A stretch of DNA of 56,040 nucleotides from an uncultured Eubacteriales bacterium (lineage in GTDB: Bacteria; Bacillota; Clostridia; Oscillospirales; Oscillospiraceae): contig CABQNH010000009.1 in assembly GCA_902465435.1 (NCBI GenBank), positions 1 to 56,040 on the forward strand. Direction: 5' to 3'. Shown here one piece after another: positions 16,601 to 23,518 of the stretch (position 1 is the stretch's first letter; every line of letters starts with the position of its first letter). Below the pieces are notes generated by a model. That model searched no databases. It saw only the letters and a program-made list of their open reading frames with translations, and was not told the origin of the DNA. A program made the position numbers and the translations under genes.

Positions 16601-19504
16601 GTCGGCAAGCTGACCATCGGCGAGGACGGCATCCATGCAGAGCTGATCGACATCACGGAAGAGATCGCAGAGGACGAGACGGTCAAGGCCGCGGTTGACG
16701 CAGTGAAGGAAGAAGTCGAGAAGGTCAGCAACACGGTCGTTGCAACGACGGAAGTAGAGCTGACGACGAAGGATCCCGACACCGGCAAGCGTGCGGTTCG
16801 CAGCGCAGAGACGAACCTCGGCGACCTGTGCGCCGACGCATACCGTGACCTGCTCGGCACCGATATCGCATTCGTAAACGGCGGCGGCGTCCGTGCGGAC
16901 ATCGCAAAGGGCGACATCACCTACGGCCAGATCATTGCGGTCCATCCCTTCGGCAACACGGCCTGCAAGATCGAAGTCACCGGCCAGCAGATCATTGATG
17001 CACTGGAGCTTGGCTCCGCAGCCAACCCCGGCGAATCCGGCGGCTTCCTCCAGGTTTCCGGCATCACCTACACCATCGATAACGGAATTCCCAGCACGGT
17101 GACCAAGGACGAAAACGGCATGTTCACCGGCGTTTCCGGCGAGCGCAGAGTCAAGGACGTCAAGGTCGGCGGCGAGCCCATCGACGTGACCAAGACCTAC
17201 ACCCTCGGCGGCCACAACTATATGCTCCTTCTGTGCGGCGACGGCTACACGATGTTCAAGGGCGCAAAGGTTCTGGCGCAGGAGGTTGCAATTGACAACC
17301 AGGTTCTGATCCGTTACATCACTGAAACGCTGGGCGGCGAAATCAAGGCAGACTCCATCTACGCAAATCCGCGTGGCGAAGGCCGCATCAAGATCGTGAC
17401 CTCCGACCGTGTTTGCGCAGAATACAGCGACATCAATGTGGAAGCATGGTATCATGACTATGTCCACTATGCAGCAGAAAACGGCCTGATGACCGGCGTC
17501 GGCAACGGCAACTGGGGCATCGGCAACCAGATGACCCGCGCACAGCTCGTTCAGGTTCTCTACGCAATGGAAGGCAAGCCCGAGATGGAATACACCGGCC
17601 GCTTTGCAGACGTTGCAAAGGACACCTGGTATGCAAAGGCTGTCGAATGGGCAGCGGAGAACGGCATTGTCGCCGGTACCGGCAACGGCTTCAACCCGAA
17701 CGGCTTGGTTGACCGTCAGCAGACCGTCGTGATCATGAAGGCCTATGCAAAGTACAAGGGCTACGATACCGGCGCTACCAAGGCACTGGACGAATATGTC
17801 GATCATGCGGACGCTTCGACCTGGGCGGTTTCCGCACTCGAGTGGGCGACTGCCATTGGCCTGCTCAACAGCACCTCCACGACGGAGCTGGTTCTGGCAC
17901 CCAAGACGACCTCGACCCGCGAAGTCTTTGCGACGATTCTCTACAAGTTCGTCAACACCAAGTTTGAAGCTTACACCATTACCGTTTACAGCACGAACGA
18001 CGTACACGGCGCATATGAGAACTATGCCCGTCTGGCGACCGTCGTGAAGGACGGCGACCTGCTGCTCGACGCAGGCGACAACATTCAGGGCTCCGTTGCC
18101 ACGACGCTGACCAAGGGTCAGTGCATGGTCGACCTCATGAAGGCTGTCGGCTATGATCTCGCAGTTCCCGGCAACCACGAGTTCGACTACGGCTTCGACC
18201 GTTTCCTCGAAATCGTGACCAACAAGGAAAATACCCCCTATGTTTCTGCAAACCTCTGGGACAAGACGGCGGATAAGCCCGTTCTGGACGCTTACAAAAT
18301 GTTTGAGGTCGACGGACTGAAGGTTGCCGTAGTCGGCATCACCACGCCGGAGACGCTCACCAAGTCCACCCCCGCTTACTTCCAGGACAAGGACGGCAAC
18401 TGGATCTACGATTTCTGCAACGACACAACCGGCGAAAAGCTGTACAATGTTGTGCAGAAGGCAGTTGACGAAGCTACCGCAGCCGGCGCCGACTACGTCA
18501 TCGCACTCGGCCACCTCGGCATTGACGAGCAGTCTGAGCCGTGGACGTCCGAGAGCGTGATTGCCCACACCACCGGCATTGACGCCCTGATCGACGGCCA
18601 CTCCCACAGCACCTTCACCAAGGTGATGCAGAACAAGAACGGCGAGGACGTTGCGGTTTCCCAGACCGGCACCAAGCTGGAGAATGTCGGCAAGCTGGTC
18701 ATCACCAAGGGCAGCGTGACGACGGAGCTGGTTCCGATCACGGAAGAGATTGCAGAGGACGAGACGGTCAAGGCAGCGGTTGAGACCGTGAAAGAAGAAG
18801 TCGAGAAGGTCAGCAACACGGTCGTCGCAACGACGGAAGTGGAGCTGACGACGAAGGATCCCGACACCGGCAAGCGTGCGGTCCGCAGCGCAGAGACGAA
18901 CCTCGGCGACCTGTGCGCCGACGCATACCGTGACCTGCTCGGCACCGATATCGCATTCGTAAACGGCGGCGGCGTCCGTGCGGACATCGCAAAGGGCGAC
19001 ATCACCTACGGCCAGATCATTGCGGTCCATCCCTTCGGCAACACGGCCTGCAAGATCGAAGTCACCGGCCAGCAGATCATTGATGCACTGGAGCTTGGCT
19101 CCGCAGCCAACCCCGGCGAATCCGGCGGCTTCCTCCAGGTTTCCGGCATCACCTACACCATCGATAACGGAATTCCCAGCACGGTGACCAAGGACGAAAA
19201 CGGCATGTTCACCGGCGTTTCCGGCGAGCGCAGAGTCAAGGACGTCAAGGTCGGCGGCGAGCCCATCGACGTGACCAAGACCTACACCCTCGGCGGCCAC
19301 AACTACATGCTCCTTCTGTGCGGCGACGGCTACACGATGTTCAAGGGTGCAAAGGTTTTGGCGCAGGAGGTTGCAATTGACAACCAGGTTCTGATCCGTT
19401 ACATCACCGAAACGCTCAATGGAAAGATCACTGCGGATTCCATCTATGCAAATCCGCGCGGCGAAGGCAGAATCACCATTCTGACTGCGCAGACCATTGA
19501 CTAA
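13619..19504 (+). CDS. YfkN-like surface nucleotide phosphoesterase, three catalytic modules with internal SLH domains
   Basis: 1961 residues, after an aaggagg site. Residues 1-29 form a Sec signal peptide. Residues 35-175 are a beta-rich region of unknown type. Module 1 (about 188-745) is CpdB-like: SDLHGQ, MGDTIQG, GNHEFNYG and SGHEHG metal sites, then a 5'-nucleotidase C domain with YRFENWFYQIRMSGKE. Module 2 (about 759-1260) is UshA-like: TNDVHGAYENYARL, DAGDNIQGS, GNHEFDYG, DGHSHS and NGGGVRAD. Three SLH-type repeats (about 1268-1448) would bind cell-wall polymer. Module 3 (about 1455-1958) nearly repeats module 2. Bacillus YfkN has one CpdB-like and one UshA-like module. The expected role is extracellular dephosphorylation of 2',3'-cyclic and 5'-nucleotides. 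An internal SLH triplet between catalytic modules is unusual. Confidence 0.9.
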   Translation: MKATVKRLMAMLLVLAMVMTLLPTFAFADETVTATKVDTIADGDQIVWYNVGSGKAIDTQGTSGFYNAGVDVTVTNGVMTVPQTSIIWTIKMIEGTETFYMMQDGKYLSSNSYTSTEWKTTPDEKCVWEYTEEGYVHNIAKPGYMEWFESKNCFSCYKTDSPSGDIFVFEAYKIGGGSGETGEDKIVNFDFLATSDLHGQIYATDYTVDESARGTYKRGLTRIASYIKDVRAEYGDNTYVVDMGDTIQGAPMTYYYAFNKPEVDDPAIKAFRTIGYDMWVVGNHEFNYGLNILQRQLKYAVSPSTETEKQLTVCMANYLDSRTNSDETKDWATWNGYEPYVIKEFDGVKVAIIGFGNPNIPKWDIPANWEGIYFANIIDTYKHYEQEMLEKADMIVVVAHSGVNSDEGADFMERLVEQTNTIAFAFSGHEHGNKVWTFKNSDGKDIPVLQPYTKARAIAEVKVAYNVTKGSYEITPEVKNMENYRIDEDLAAVLKPYEDTTWDEYMLQKIGEASADFSAANLGTAPSAFMDLINTVQLWGAYDRTGENTPDDTTDDTMAQLSISAPLTSGDNANIIDKGDIFLGDMFKLYRFENWFYQIRMSGKEVRTWLEFAATKIKLDAEGKPTVSTGDLTYYDVIYGEGFSYTIDYTKPEGSRIVSMTYHGNEVAEDDEFTVVVNNYRYNGGGNYVKYLNEHGCEFVANDPDRIIYSTQFDMIQGEDKGQARNLLTDYIIMKGVIDPVITSTWKLTDGGDEPSKDITVYFTNDVHGAYENYARLATVVKDGDLLLDAGDNIQGSVATTLTKGQCMVDLMKAVGYDLAVPGNHEFDYGFDRFLEIVTNKENTPYVSANLWDKTADKPVLDAYKMFEVDGLKVAVVGITTPETLTKSTPAYFQDKDGNWLYDFCNDVTGEKLYSVVQKAVDEATEAGADYVIALGHLGIDEQSEPWTSKSVIANTTGIDALIDGHSHSTFTEVMKNKNGEDVTVAQTGTKLEKVGKLTIGEDGIHAELIDITEEIAEDETVKAAVDAVKEEVEKVSNTVVATTEVELTTKDPDTGKRAVRSAETNLGDLCADAYRDLLGTDIAFVNGGGVRADIAKGDITYGQIIAVHPFGNTACKIEVTGQQIIDALELGSAANPGESGGFLQVSGITYTIDNGIPSTVTKDENGMFTGVSGERRVKDVKVGGEPIDVTKTYTLGGHNYMLLLCGDGYTMFKGAKVLAQEVAIDNQVLIRYITETLGGEIKADSIYANPRGEGRIKIVTSDRVCAEYSDINVEAWYHDYVHYAAENGLMTGVGNGNWGIGNQMTRAQLVQVLYAMEGKPEMEYTGRFADVAKDTWYAKAVEWAAENGIVAGTGNGFNPNGLVDRQQTVVIMKAYAKYKGYDTGATKALDEYVDHADASTWAVSALEWATAIGLLNSTSTTELVLAPKTTSTREVFATILYKFVNTKFEAYTITVYSTNDVHGAYENYARLATVVKDGDLLLDAGDNIQGSVATTLTKGQCMVDLMKAVGYDLAVPGNHEFDYGFDRFLEIVTNKENTPYVSANLWDKTADKPVLDAYKMFEVDGLKVAVVGITTPETLTKSTPAYFQDKDGNWIYDFCNDTTGEKLYNVVQKAVDEATAAGADYVIALGHLGIDEQSEPWTSESVIAHTTGIDALIDGHSHSTFTKVMQNKNGEDVAVSQTGTKLENVGKLVITKGSVTTELVPITEEIAEDETVKAAVETVKEEVEKVSNTVVATTEVELTTKDPDTGKRAVRSAETNLGDLCADAYRDLLGTDIAFVNGGGVRADIAKGDITYGQIIAVHPFGNTACKIEVTGQQIIDALELGSAANPGESGGFLQVSGITYTIDNGIPSTVTKDENGMFTGVSGERRVKDVKVGGEPIDVTKTYTLGGHNYMLLLCGDGYTMFKGAKVLAQEVAIDNQVLIRYITETLNGKITADSIYANPRGEGRITILTAQTID
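15896..17400 (+). repeat. Intragenic direct repeat, copy 1
   Basis: Encodes module 2 of the surface nucleotidase. It aligns without gaps to 17981-19485 at a constant offset of 2085 bases. Runs of about 370 bases (15947-16317) and about 420 bases (16800-17219) are identical to copy 2, while the intervening part has scattered differences. Confidence 0.9.
17981..19485 (+). repeat. Intragenic direct repeat, copy 2
   Basis: Encodes module 3. The offset of 2085 bases is a multiple of three. The patchwork of identical and diverged blocks relative to copy 1 suggests gene conversion. Confidence 0.9.
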
Positions 19505-19540
19505 GCGAGTACGAGCCAACAAGTAGAACAAATAAAGCGA

Positions 19541-19564
19541 GAGGCCGCCCTTCGGGGCGGCCTC
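19541..19564 (+). terminator. Hairpin after the surface nucleotidase gene
   Basis: GAGGCCGCC (19541-19549) pairs with GGCGGCCTC (19556-19564) around a CTTCGG-type loop. A strong stem, but the tail is not T-rich. Confidence 0.5.
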
Positions 19565-19735
19565 AGACTATCTATCAAGTCCTTAATCGTCAAAACGAGA
19601 AAAACAATTTGAATGATTTTCCCTTTCAGTGTGTCTATTTTACTTTATAGGGAAATGAAATCAATTGCGTTTAAAAATAAGGATACTATCTATCCGCCTA
19701 TCCATAAAGACGCGTAACCGTCAACAGGATAGGTA
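19565..19735 (-). repeat. Possible diverged dispersed repeat, copy R2
   Basis: Contains ctatcaagtccttaatcgtcaaaacgag and, at the far end, cataaagacgcgtaaccgtcaa. Both resemble the aaccgtcaaaacg terminal segment of the repeat family. The central hairpin is absent, so this is a degraded or only partly related copy. Confidence 0.35.
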
Positions 19736-19815
19736 TCTCCAAGACTGGATATCCAGTGGGGATACCTGTCAAAACGGGGAAGTGCCTTTGGCGGCTTTGC
19801 GCTTTGCGGACAAAC

Positions 19816-19856
19816 AAGCTGCCCTGCCGCTCATGTGACAGCGGCAGGGCAGTTTG
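19816..19856. terminator. Strong hairpin downstream of the membrane protein gene
   Basis: CTGCCCTGCCGCT (19819-19831) pairs perfectly with AGCGGCAGGGCAG (19840-19852). On the minus strand a T-rich tail (cttgttt) follows, suiting the gene ending at 20003. Confidence 0.6.
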
Positions 19857-19882
19857 TGGGGAAATACCATTTTTAAGCCAGT

Positions 19883-19985
19883 GGGCGTGGCCGGGAATCG
19901 AACTGAAGGGGTGCAAATCACCTTGGGGCCGGGGTCGCAGCTGCGGGGCAGATGGATTCGAAGGAGCACGAGTTACCAACACGGC
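19883..19985 (-). other. tRNA-like 3' fragments
   Basis: The minus strand contains CAGTTCGATTCCCGGCCACGCC and, upstream, TCCTTCGAATCC. Both resemble tRNA T-loops with 3' stems. The T-stem and acceptor partners do not pair and no anticodon arm was found, so these are decayed tRNA pieces or chance. The stretch 19505-20002 holds no gene. Confidence 0.3.
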
Positions 19986-20002
19986 GGACGGCAAAAGCTC
20001 CG

Positions 20003-20779
20003 TTATGTCCGCTTTTTCAGATACTTTCCGTCGTTGGAGATCGTCGCGAGAAGCTGCAGGCAGCACATAAACAGCCATAGGCCGATGCCCCCGTAGATCA
20101 GCGCCTCGGCGAGACGGATGCTGCCGCAGAGGCTGTCGGCCACGCTCATGGCGCACAGTACCGTGCTCATGCAGCACCAGAATACCGCAATGCGGCGGCG
20201 TCCCTTGGCAAAGCAGAAGCCGATGACATGATAGGAGGCAAGCATACTGCAGATCTCCGCCAGGAGCTTGAAGCAATAGTCCAGAATGACGGGATCGCTC
20301 GACCAGTTCTTAAAATCGAAGATTAGCTTGGCAATCAGATAAATGCAGGTGACGGCGGGCAGCGCCGGACTTGGCGCCTTACCCTTTTGCCAAAGCACTT
20401 GCAGATAAAGCTGCGTCAGCGAAGCCACGATGCCGAGGATCGGCACGAGCCGGACGGCGCCCTTCGTTTGCGGCAAAAGCATCCCATTTCCGACGAGCAG
20501 CAGCACGGAGAACAGACAGCTCGCAATCACGGGGCCAAGCGCGTTGGAAAAATTATCTTCAAAACGCTCGCGCTTGGGCAGCTTCGCAGTGAGGACACCG
20601 AGCAGCGCGGCAGTGAGAACGAGGAAAATCGCCAAGATCAAAGGCGTCCGGTTGCCGGGAAGCAGCAGTCCCTGCGCATCCATTGCGTTTTTTAACTGAT
20701 AGCCGCGAAGAAGCGCGCCGATTCCCGCTGCAAGCAGCGTCAACGGCACCGCCAGCGCGGCAGCGGATCTTTTTTTCAT
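20003..20779 (-). CDS. Integral membrane protein of unknown function
   Basis: 258 residues, with about seven or eight hydrophobic segments spread over the whole length: residues 7-25 (AALAVPLTLLAAGIGALL), about 47-65, 85-105, 112-132, 140-158, 168-190, 195-213 and 225-245. The C-terminus is charged (NDGKYLKKRT), and no catalytic or transport motif was recognised. It starts after tgggagg. The extended -10 promoter upstream implies a leader of about 200 bases. No neighbour on the same strand gives a functional hint. Confidence 0.7.
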   Translation of the reverse strand: MKKRSAAALAVPLTLLAAGIGALLRGYQLKNAMDAQGLLLPGNRTPLILAIFLVLTAALLGVLTAKLPKRERFEDNFSNALGPVIASCLFSVLLLVGNGMLLPQTKGAVRLVPILGIVASLTQLYLQVLWQKGKAPSPALPAVTCIYLIAKLIFDFKNWSSDPVILDYCFKLLAEICSMLASYHVIGFCFAKGRRRIAVFWCCMSTVLCAMSVADSLCGSIRLAEALIYGGIGLWLFMCCLQLLATISNDGKYLKKRT

Positions 20780-21097
20780 GATGGCCTCCCAGCTTGCATC
20801 GGGCGGGACGGCGAAAGCCGATTCGCCCGGCGCATTCCGATTTTTGAAAAGCGCTCTGTGTCCTCCCCGGCGGCGGGCGGCGCAGTGTTTTCGCCAAGGC
20901 CTTGATCCGGAAAACGGGAAATATGTCTCGCATTCTCTGGGTCCTGCGGTTAGCCGGCCTTACGGATTTCATCAGAGGCTCCTTAAAAGTATAGCACATT
21001 CCCGGGGGCTTGAAAAGCGGTTTCCGAACTTTTTTCGGTTTCGCCGCGTTTCTCACAAAAAACTTTGCGTTTTTGCAATTTTTCTTTCAAAAAAGCC
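20780..21097. other. Divergent intergenic region with a long minus-strand leader
   Basis: A minus-strand extended -10 element (TGcTATACT, 20996-20988) would start a leader of about 200 bases for the membrane protein gene. A minus-strand ATG after aaggag near 20972 opens a frame that runs into that gene out of phase; it has no family signature. No known riboswitch motif was recognised. Confidence 0.4.
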
Positions 21098-21126
21098 TTG
21101 CAATCGGTAACATTTGGTGGTATACT
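21098..21126 (+). promoter_or_regulatory. Promoter of the rimP-nusA-infB operon
   Basis: TTGCAA (21098-21103), 17-base spacer, TATACT (21121-21126), with an AT-rich upstream stretch. Predicted start near 21133. Confidence 0.75.
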
Positions 21127-21151
21127 ATGAGCAATCAATAGTATTTTTACT

Positions 21152-21180
21152 AAAGAGAGGGGTTCTCCCCTCTCTTTTTG
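21152..21180 (+). terminator. Intrinsic terminator in the rimP-nusA leader (attenuator)
   Basis: AAAGAGAGGGG (21152-21162), TTCT loop, CCCCTCTCTTT (21167-21177), then Ts. It lies between the promoter and rimP, about 20 bases into the transcript, so it must be read through to express the operon. In Bacillus subtilis, NusA autoregulates this operon by NusA-stimulated termination in the leader; the layout here fits that. Confidence 0.75.
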
Positions 21181-21211
21181 ATTGACTATGCAGCCTTAGA
21201 AGGGGGAGCTT

Positions 21212-21664
21212 ATGAAAATTACCGAACAGGTTTGGGCGTTCTCGCAGCCCATTGTGGAGCAGCTCGGATGCAGCATCTGGGATGTGGAGTATGTCCGCGA
21301 GGGCGCGGACTGGTTCCTGCGCATTTATCTGGATAAGCCGGGCGGCGTAACGATCGACGACTGCGAGGCCGTATCCCGGGCGATCGATCCCGTGCTGGAT
21401 GAAAAGGATCCGATCGAAAACAGCTATACCTTCGAGGTCTGCTCGGCCGGACTGGAGCGGGTATTGAAGCGGCCGCGCGATTTTGCACAGTATCTTGGAG
21501 AAGCGATCTTCATCAAGCTCTATCAGCCCAAAAACGGCAGCAAGGAATTCAACGGCCGCCTTCTCGGCTACGAGGACGGACGCGTCACCGCCGAGGTCGG
21601 CGGCGAAACCATGACATTTGAAAAATCGGAAGTCGCACTGGTTCGGCTTCGCGTAGACTTTTAG
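21212..21664 (+). CDS. rimP: Ribosome maturation factor RimP
   Basis: 150 residues. RimP assists 30S subunit maturation. The pattern LGCSIWDVEYVREGADWFLRIYLDKPGGVTIDDCE near residues 20-55 is typical, followed by the SAGLERVLKRPRDF segment and a C-terminal Sm-like beta domain. Starts after agaaggggg. It opens the nine-gene operon rimP-nusA-ylxR-ylxQ-infB-rbfA-nrnA-truB-ribF, the standard Bacillus/Clostridium arrangement, and sits just behind the leader terminator. Confidence 0.95.
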   Translation: MKITEQVWAFSQPIVEQLGCSIWDVEYVREGADWFLRIYLDKPGGVTIDDCEAVSRAIDPVLDEKDPIENSYTFEVCSAGLERVLKRPRDFAQYLGEAIFIKLYQPKNGSKEFNGRLLGYEDGRVTAEVGGETMTFEKSEVALVRLRVDF

Positions 21665-21677
21665 GAGGAAAGACAGA

Positions 21678-22784
21678 ATGAACGCAGAAATTTTTGCAGC
21701 ACTGCGCCAGCTTGAGAAGGAACGCGGCATCCCCGTGGATTATATGGTCGACCGCATTACACAGGCGCTCGTTGCCGCCTATAAAAAGGACAAGGACGGT
21801 TATACGGACAATGTGTTCGTCGAGCTGACCGAGAAGGAGCTCAAGATGTACGCGCAGAAGGAGGTCGTGGAGGACGTGATCTCCCCCGCAACCGAAATCG
21901 CGCTGGAGCTTGCGCAGCGGATCGACAAGCACGCGGCGCTGGGCGATTTGGTGAATGTTCCCATTGAGACGCAGAAATTCGGCCGAATCGCTGCGCAGAC
22001 GGCAAAGCAGGTCATTATTCAGGGCATCCGCGAGGCAGAGCGCGGCATGATTTACGACAATTTTGCTTCCAAGGAGCATGAGATCCTTACCGGTACGGTT
22101 CTTCGCATTGCGCCGGACAACGGCGACATGATGATCCGGATCGGCCGCGAGGGCGACAGGACCGATGCGCTGCTGGCCGCGAGCGAGCAGGTCAGGGGCG
22201 AGCACTTCCAGGAGGGAGATCGCATCCGCGTTTACGTCGTTGAGGTTCGCCGCTCGAGCCGTGGACCGCAGATTTTGGTTTCGCGTACCCACCCGGGACT
22301 GGTCAAGCGCCTGTTTGAGCTGAACGTACCGGAGATCGAGTCCGGTCTGGTCGAGATCCGCTCGATCGCCCGCGAAGCTGGTTCCAGAACGAAGATCGCC
22401 GTTCATGCGACGGAGGAGAACATCGATCCCGTCGGCGCGTGCGTCGGTGCGCGCGGCACGCGTGTCGCGGCCGTGGTTGACGAGCTGCACGGCGAGAAGA
22501 TGGATATTGTTGTCTGGTCGGAGGATCCTGCGGCGTTTGTCGCCTCGGCGCTTTCGCCTGCGGATGTTGTCTCCGTTACGGTTCTGCCCGGGATGAAGGC
22601 GTGCCGTGTGATCGTTCCGGACGATCAGCTTTCCCTCGCCATCGGCAAGGAAGGTCAGAATGCCCGGCTGGCTGCCCGCCTGACCGGTTATAAGATCGAC
22701 ATTAAGCCGCAGTCGCAGGCACAGGAGCTTGCGGAGGAGGAAGCGCAGCAGACGCTGCCGTCGGAGGAAGTCGAGGAAGCATAA
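21678..22784 (+). CDS. nusA: Transcription termination/antitermination factor NusA
   Basis: 368 residues. The N-terminal RNA polymerase-binding domain covers residues 1-125 (MNAEIFAALRQLEKERGI). An S1 domain follows (about 130-200; EILTGTVLRIAPDNG), then KH1 and KH2 (DPVGACVGARGTRV near 255; LAIGKEGQNARLAARL near 320). It lacks the C-terminal acidic repeats of E. coli NusA, as usual for Firmicutes. It promotes pausing and intrinsic termination, and may control its own operon through the leader terminator at 21152-21180. Confidence 0.95.
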   Translation: MNAEIFAALRQLEKERGIPVDYMVDRITQALVAAYKKDKDGYTDNVFVELTEKELKMYAQKEVVEDVISPATEIALELAQRIDKHAALGDLVNVPIETQKFGRIAAQTAKQVIIQGIREAERGMIYDNFASKEHEILTGTVLRIAPDNGDMMIRIGREGDRTDALLAASEQVRGEHFQEGDRIRVYVVEVRRSSRGPQILVSRTHPGLVKRLFELNVPEIESGLVEIRSIAREAGSRTKIAVHATEENIDPVGACVGARGTRVAAVVDELHGEKMDIVVWSEDPAAFVASALSPADVVSVTVLPGMKACRVIVPDDQLSLAIGKEGQNARLAARLTGYKIDIKPQSQAQELAEEEAQQTLPSEEVEEA

Positions 22785-22818
22785 GTTTTTCGCAAAAACC
22801 GAAACGGAGGTGCGCAGT

Positions 22819-23097
22819 ATGCCGAAAAAAATTCCCATTCGCCAATGCCTCGGCTGTCGTGAGCCGAAGGCAAAGAAGGAGCTGGTGCGCGTGGTTCGCT
22901 CGCCGGAGGGCGTTGTTACGATCGATTTTAAGGGCAAGGCGCCCGGACGCGGCGCGTACGTTTGCCCGAATGCGCAGTGCCTGCGGAAGGCGCTGAAATC
23001 GAACGCGATTGCACGCAGTCTCGGCACGCCGCTTCCGCAGGAGGTTATGGACGAGCTGCTAAGGCAGATGGAGGTGGCGCAGGATGGAGCAGAATAA
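22819..23097 (+). CDS. ylxR: YlxR family RNA-binding protein
   Basis: 92 residues from the ATG at 22819, after ggagg; the frame is open upstream but lacks a ribosome site there. The family signature PIRQCLGCREPKAKKEL and the later GRGAYVCPNAQC are both present, giving the conserved Cys residues of the YlxR (DUF448) fold, a small RNA-binding protein also reported to act as a transcriptional regulator. It overlaps the ylxQ start by 14 bases. Confidence 0.9.
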   Translation: MPKKIPIRQCLGCREPKAKKELVRVVRSPEGVVTIDFKGKAPGRGAYVCPNAQCLRKALKSNAIARSLGTPLPQEVMDELLRQMEVAQDGAE

Positions 23098-23503
23098 ATC
23101 GCTGGGGCTTTTGTCGCTGGCACGAAAGGGCGGCAACATTGCGCTGGGCGAGGAGCCGGTCGGCGCGGAGGCCAGAGCGGGTCACGCGCGCCTGATCCTT
23201 GTGGCGGAGGATGCCTCCGATCATGCGCTGCGCCGGGTCAGGAGCTTCGTCGCAGGGACGAAGCAGCCCTATGTGCAGGTGCCGTTTTCCAAGGACACGC
23301 TGGGCAGTGCGCTCGGCACGACGAGCTGCGCGATGGCGGCCATTACGGACGTCCGGCTGGCGCAGGCCTTCGTGAAAACGCTGACGCCGCCGGAGCGGTA
23401 CAGCGAGCTGCTTGCGGAGCTGGATGTGCGCGCAGCGCGCGTCAGACAGCGGCAGATCGAAGCGAAAAATCACCGGAACAACATCAAACACGGCAGGAAG
23501 TAA
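23084..23503 (+). CDS. ylxQ: YlxQ, L7Ae-like RNA-binding protein
   Basis: 139 residues. An L7Ae/L30e/S12e/Gadd45 fold is indicated by LGLLSLARKGGNIALGEE, ARLILVAEDASDHAL and the GTTSCAMAAITDVRLAQAF segment, which corresponds to the kink-turn-binding region. Usual YlxQ proteins are about 100 residues, so the 35-residue charged tail (after VKTLTPPERY) is an extension. Its start overlaps ylxR by 14 bases and infB follows 15 bases later. Confidence 0.85.
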   Translation: MEQNKSLGLLSLARKGGNIALGEEPVGAEARAGHARLILVAEDASDHALRRVRSFVAGTKQPYVQVPFSKDTLGSALGTTSCAMAAITDVRLAQAFVKTLTPPERYSELLAELDVRAARVRQRQIEAKNHRNNIKHGRK

Positions 23504-23518
23504 CATGGAGGTGGCTAT

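Noticed and set aside
13568..19531. Minus-strand open frame of 1987 codons opposite the surface nucleotidase
   Set aside because: Shadow of codon bias in the plus-strand gene: no ribosome site, no domain, and its internal repeats just mirror those of the real gene.
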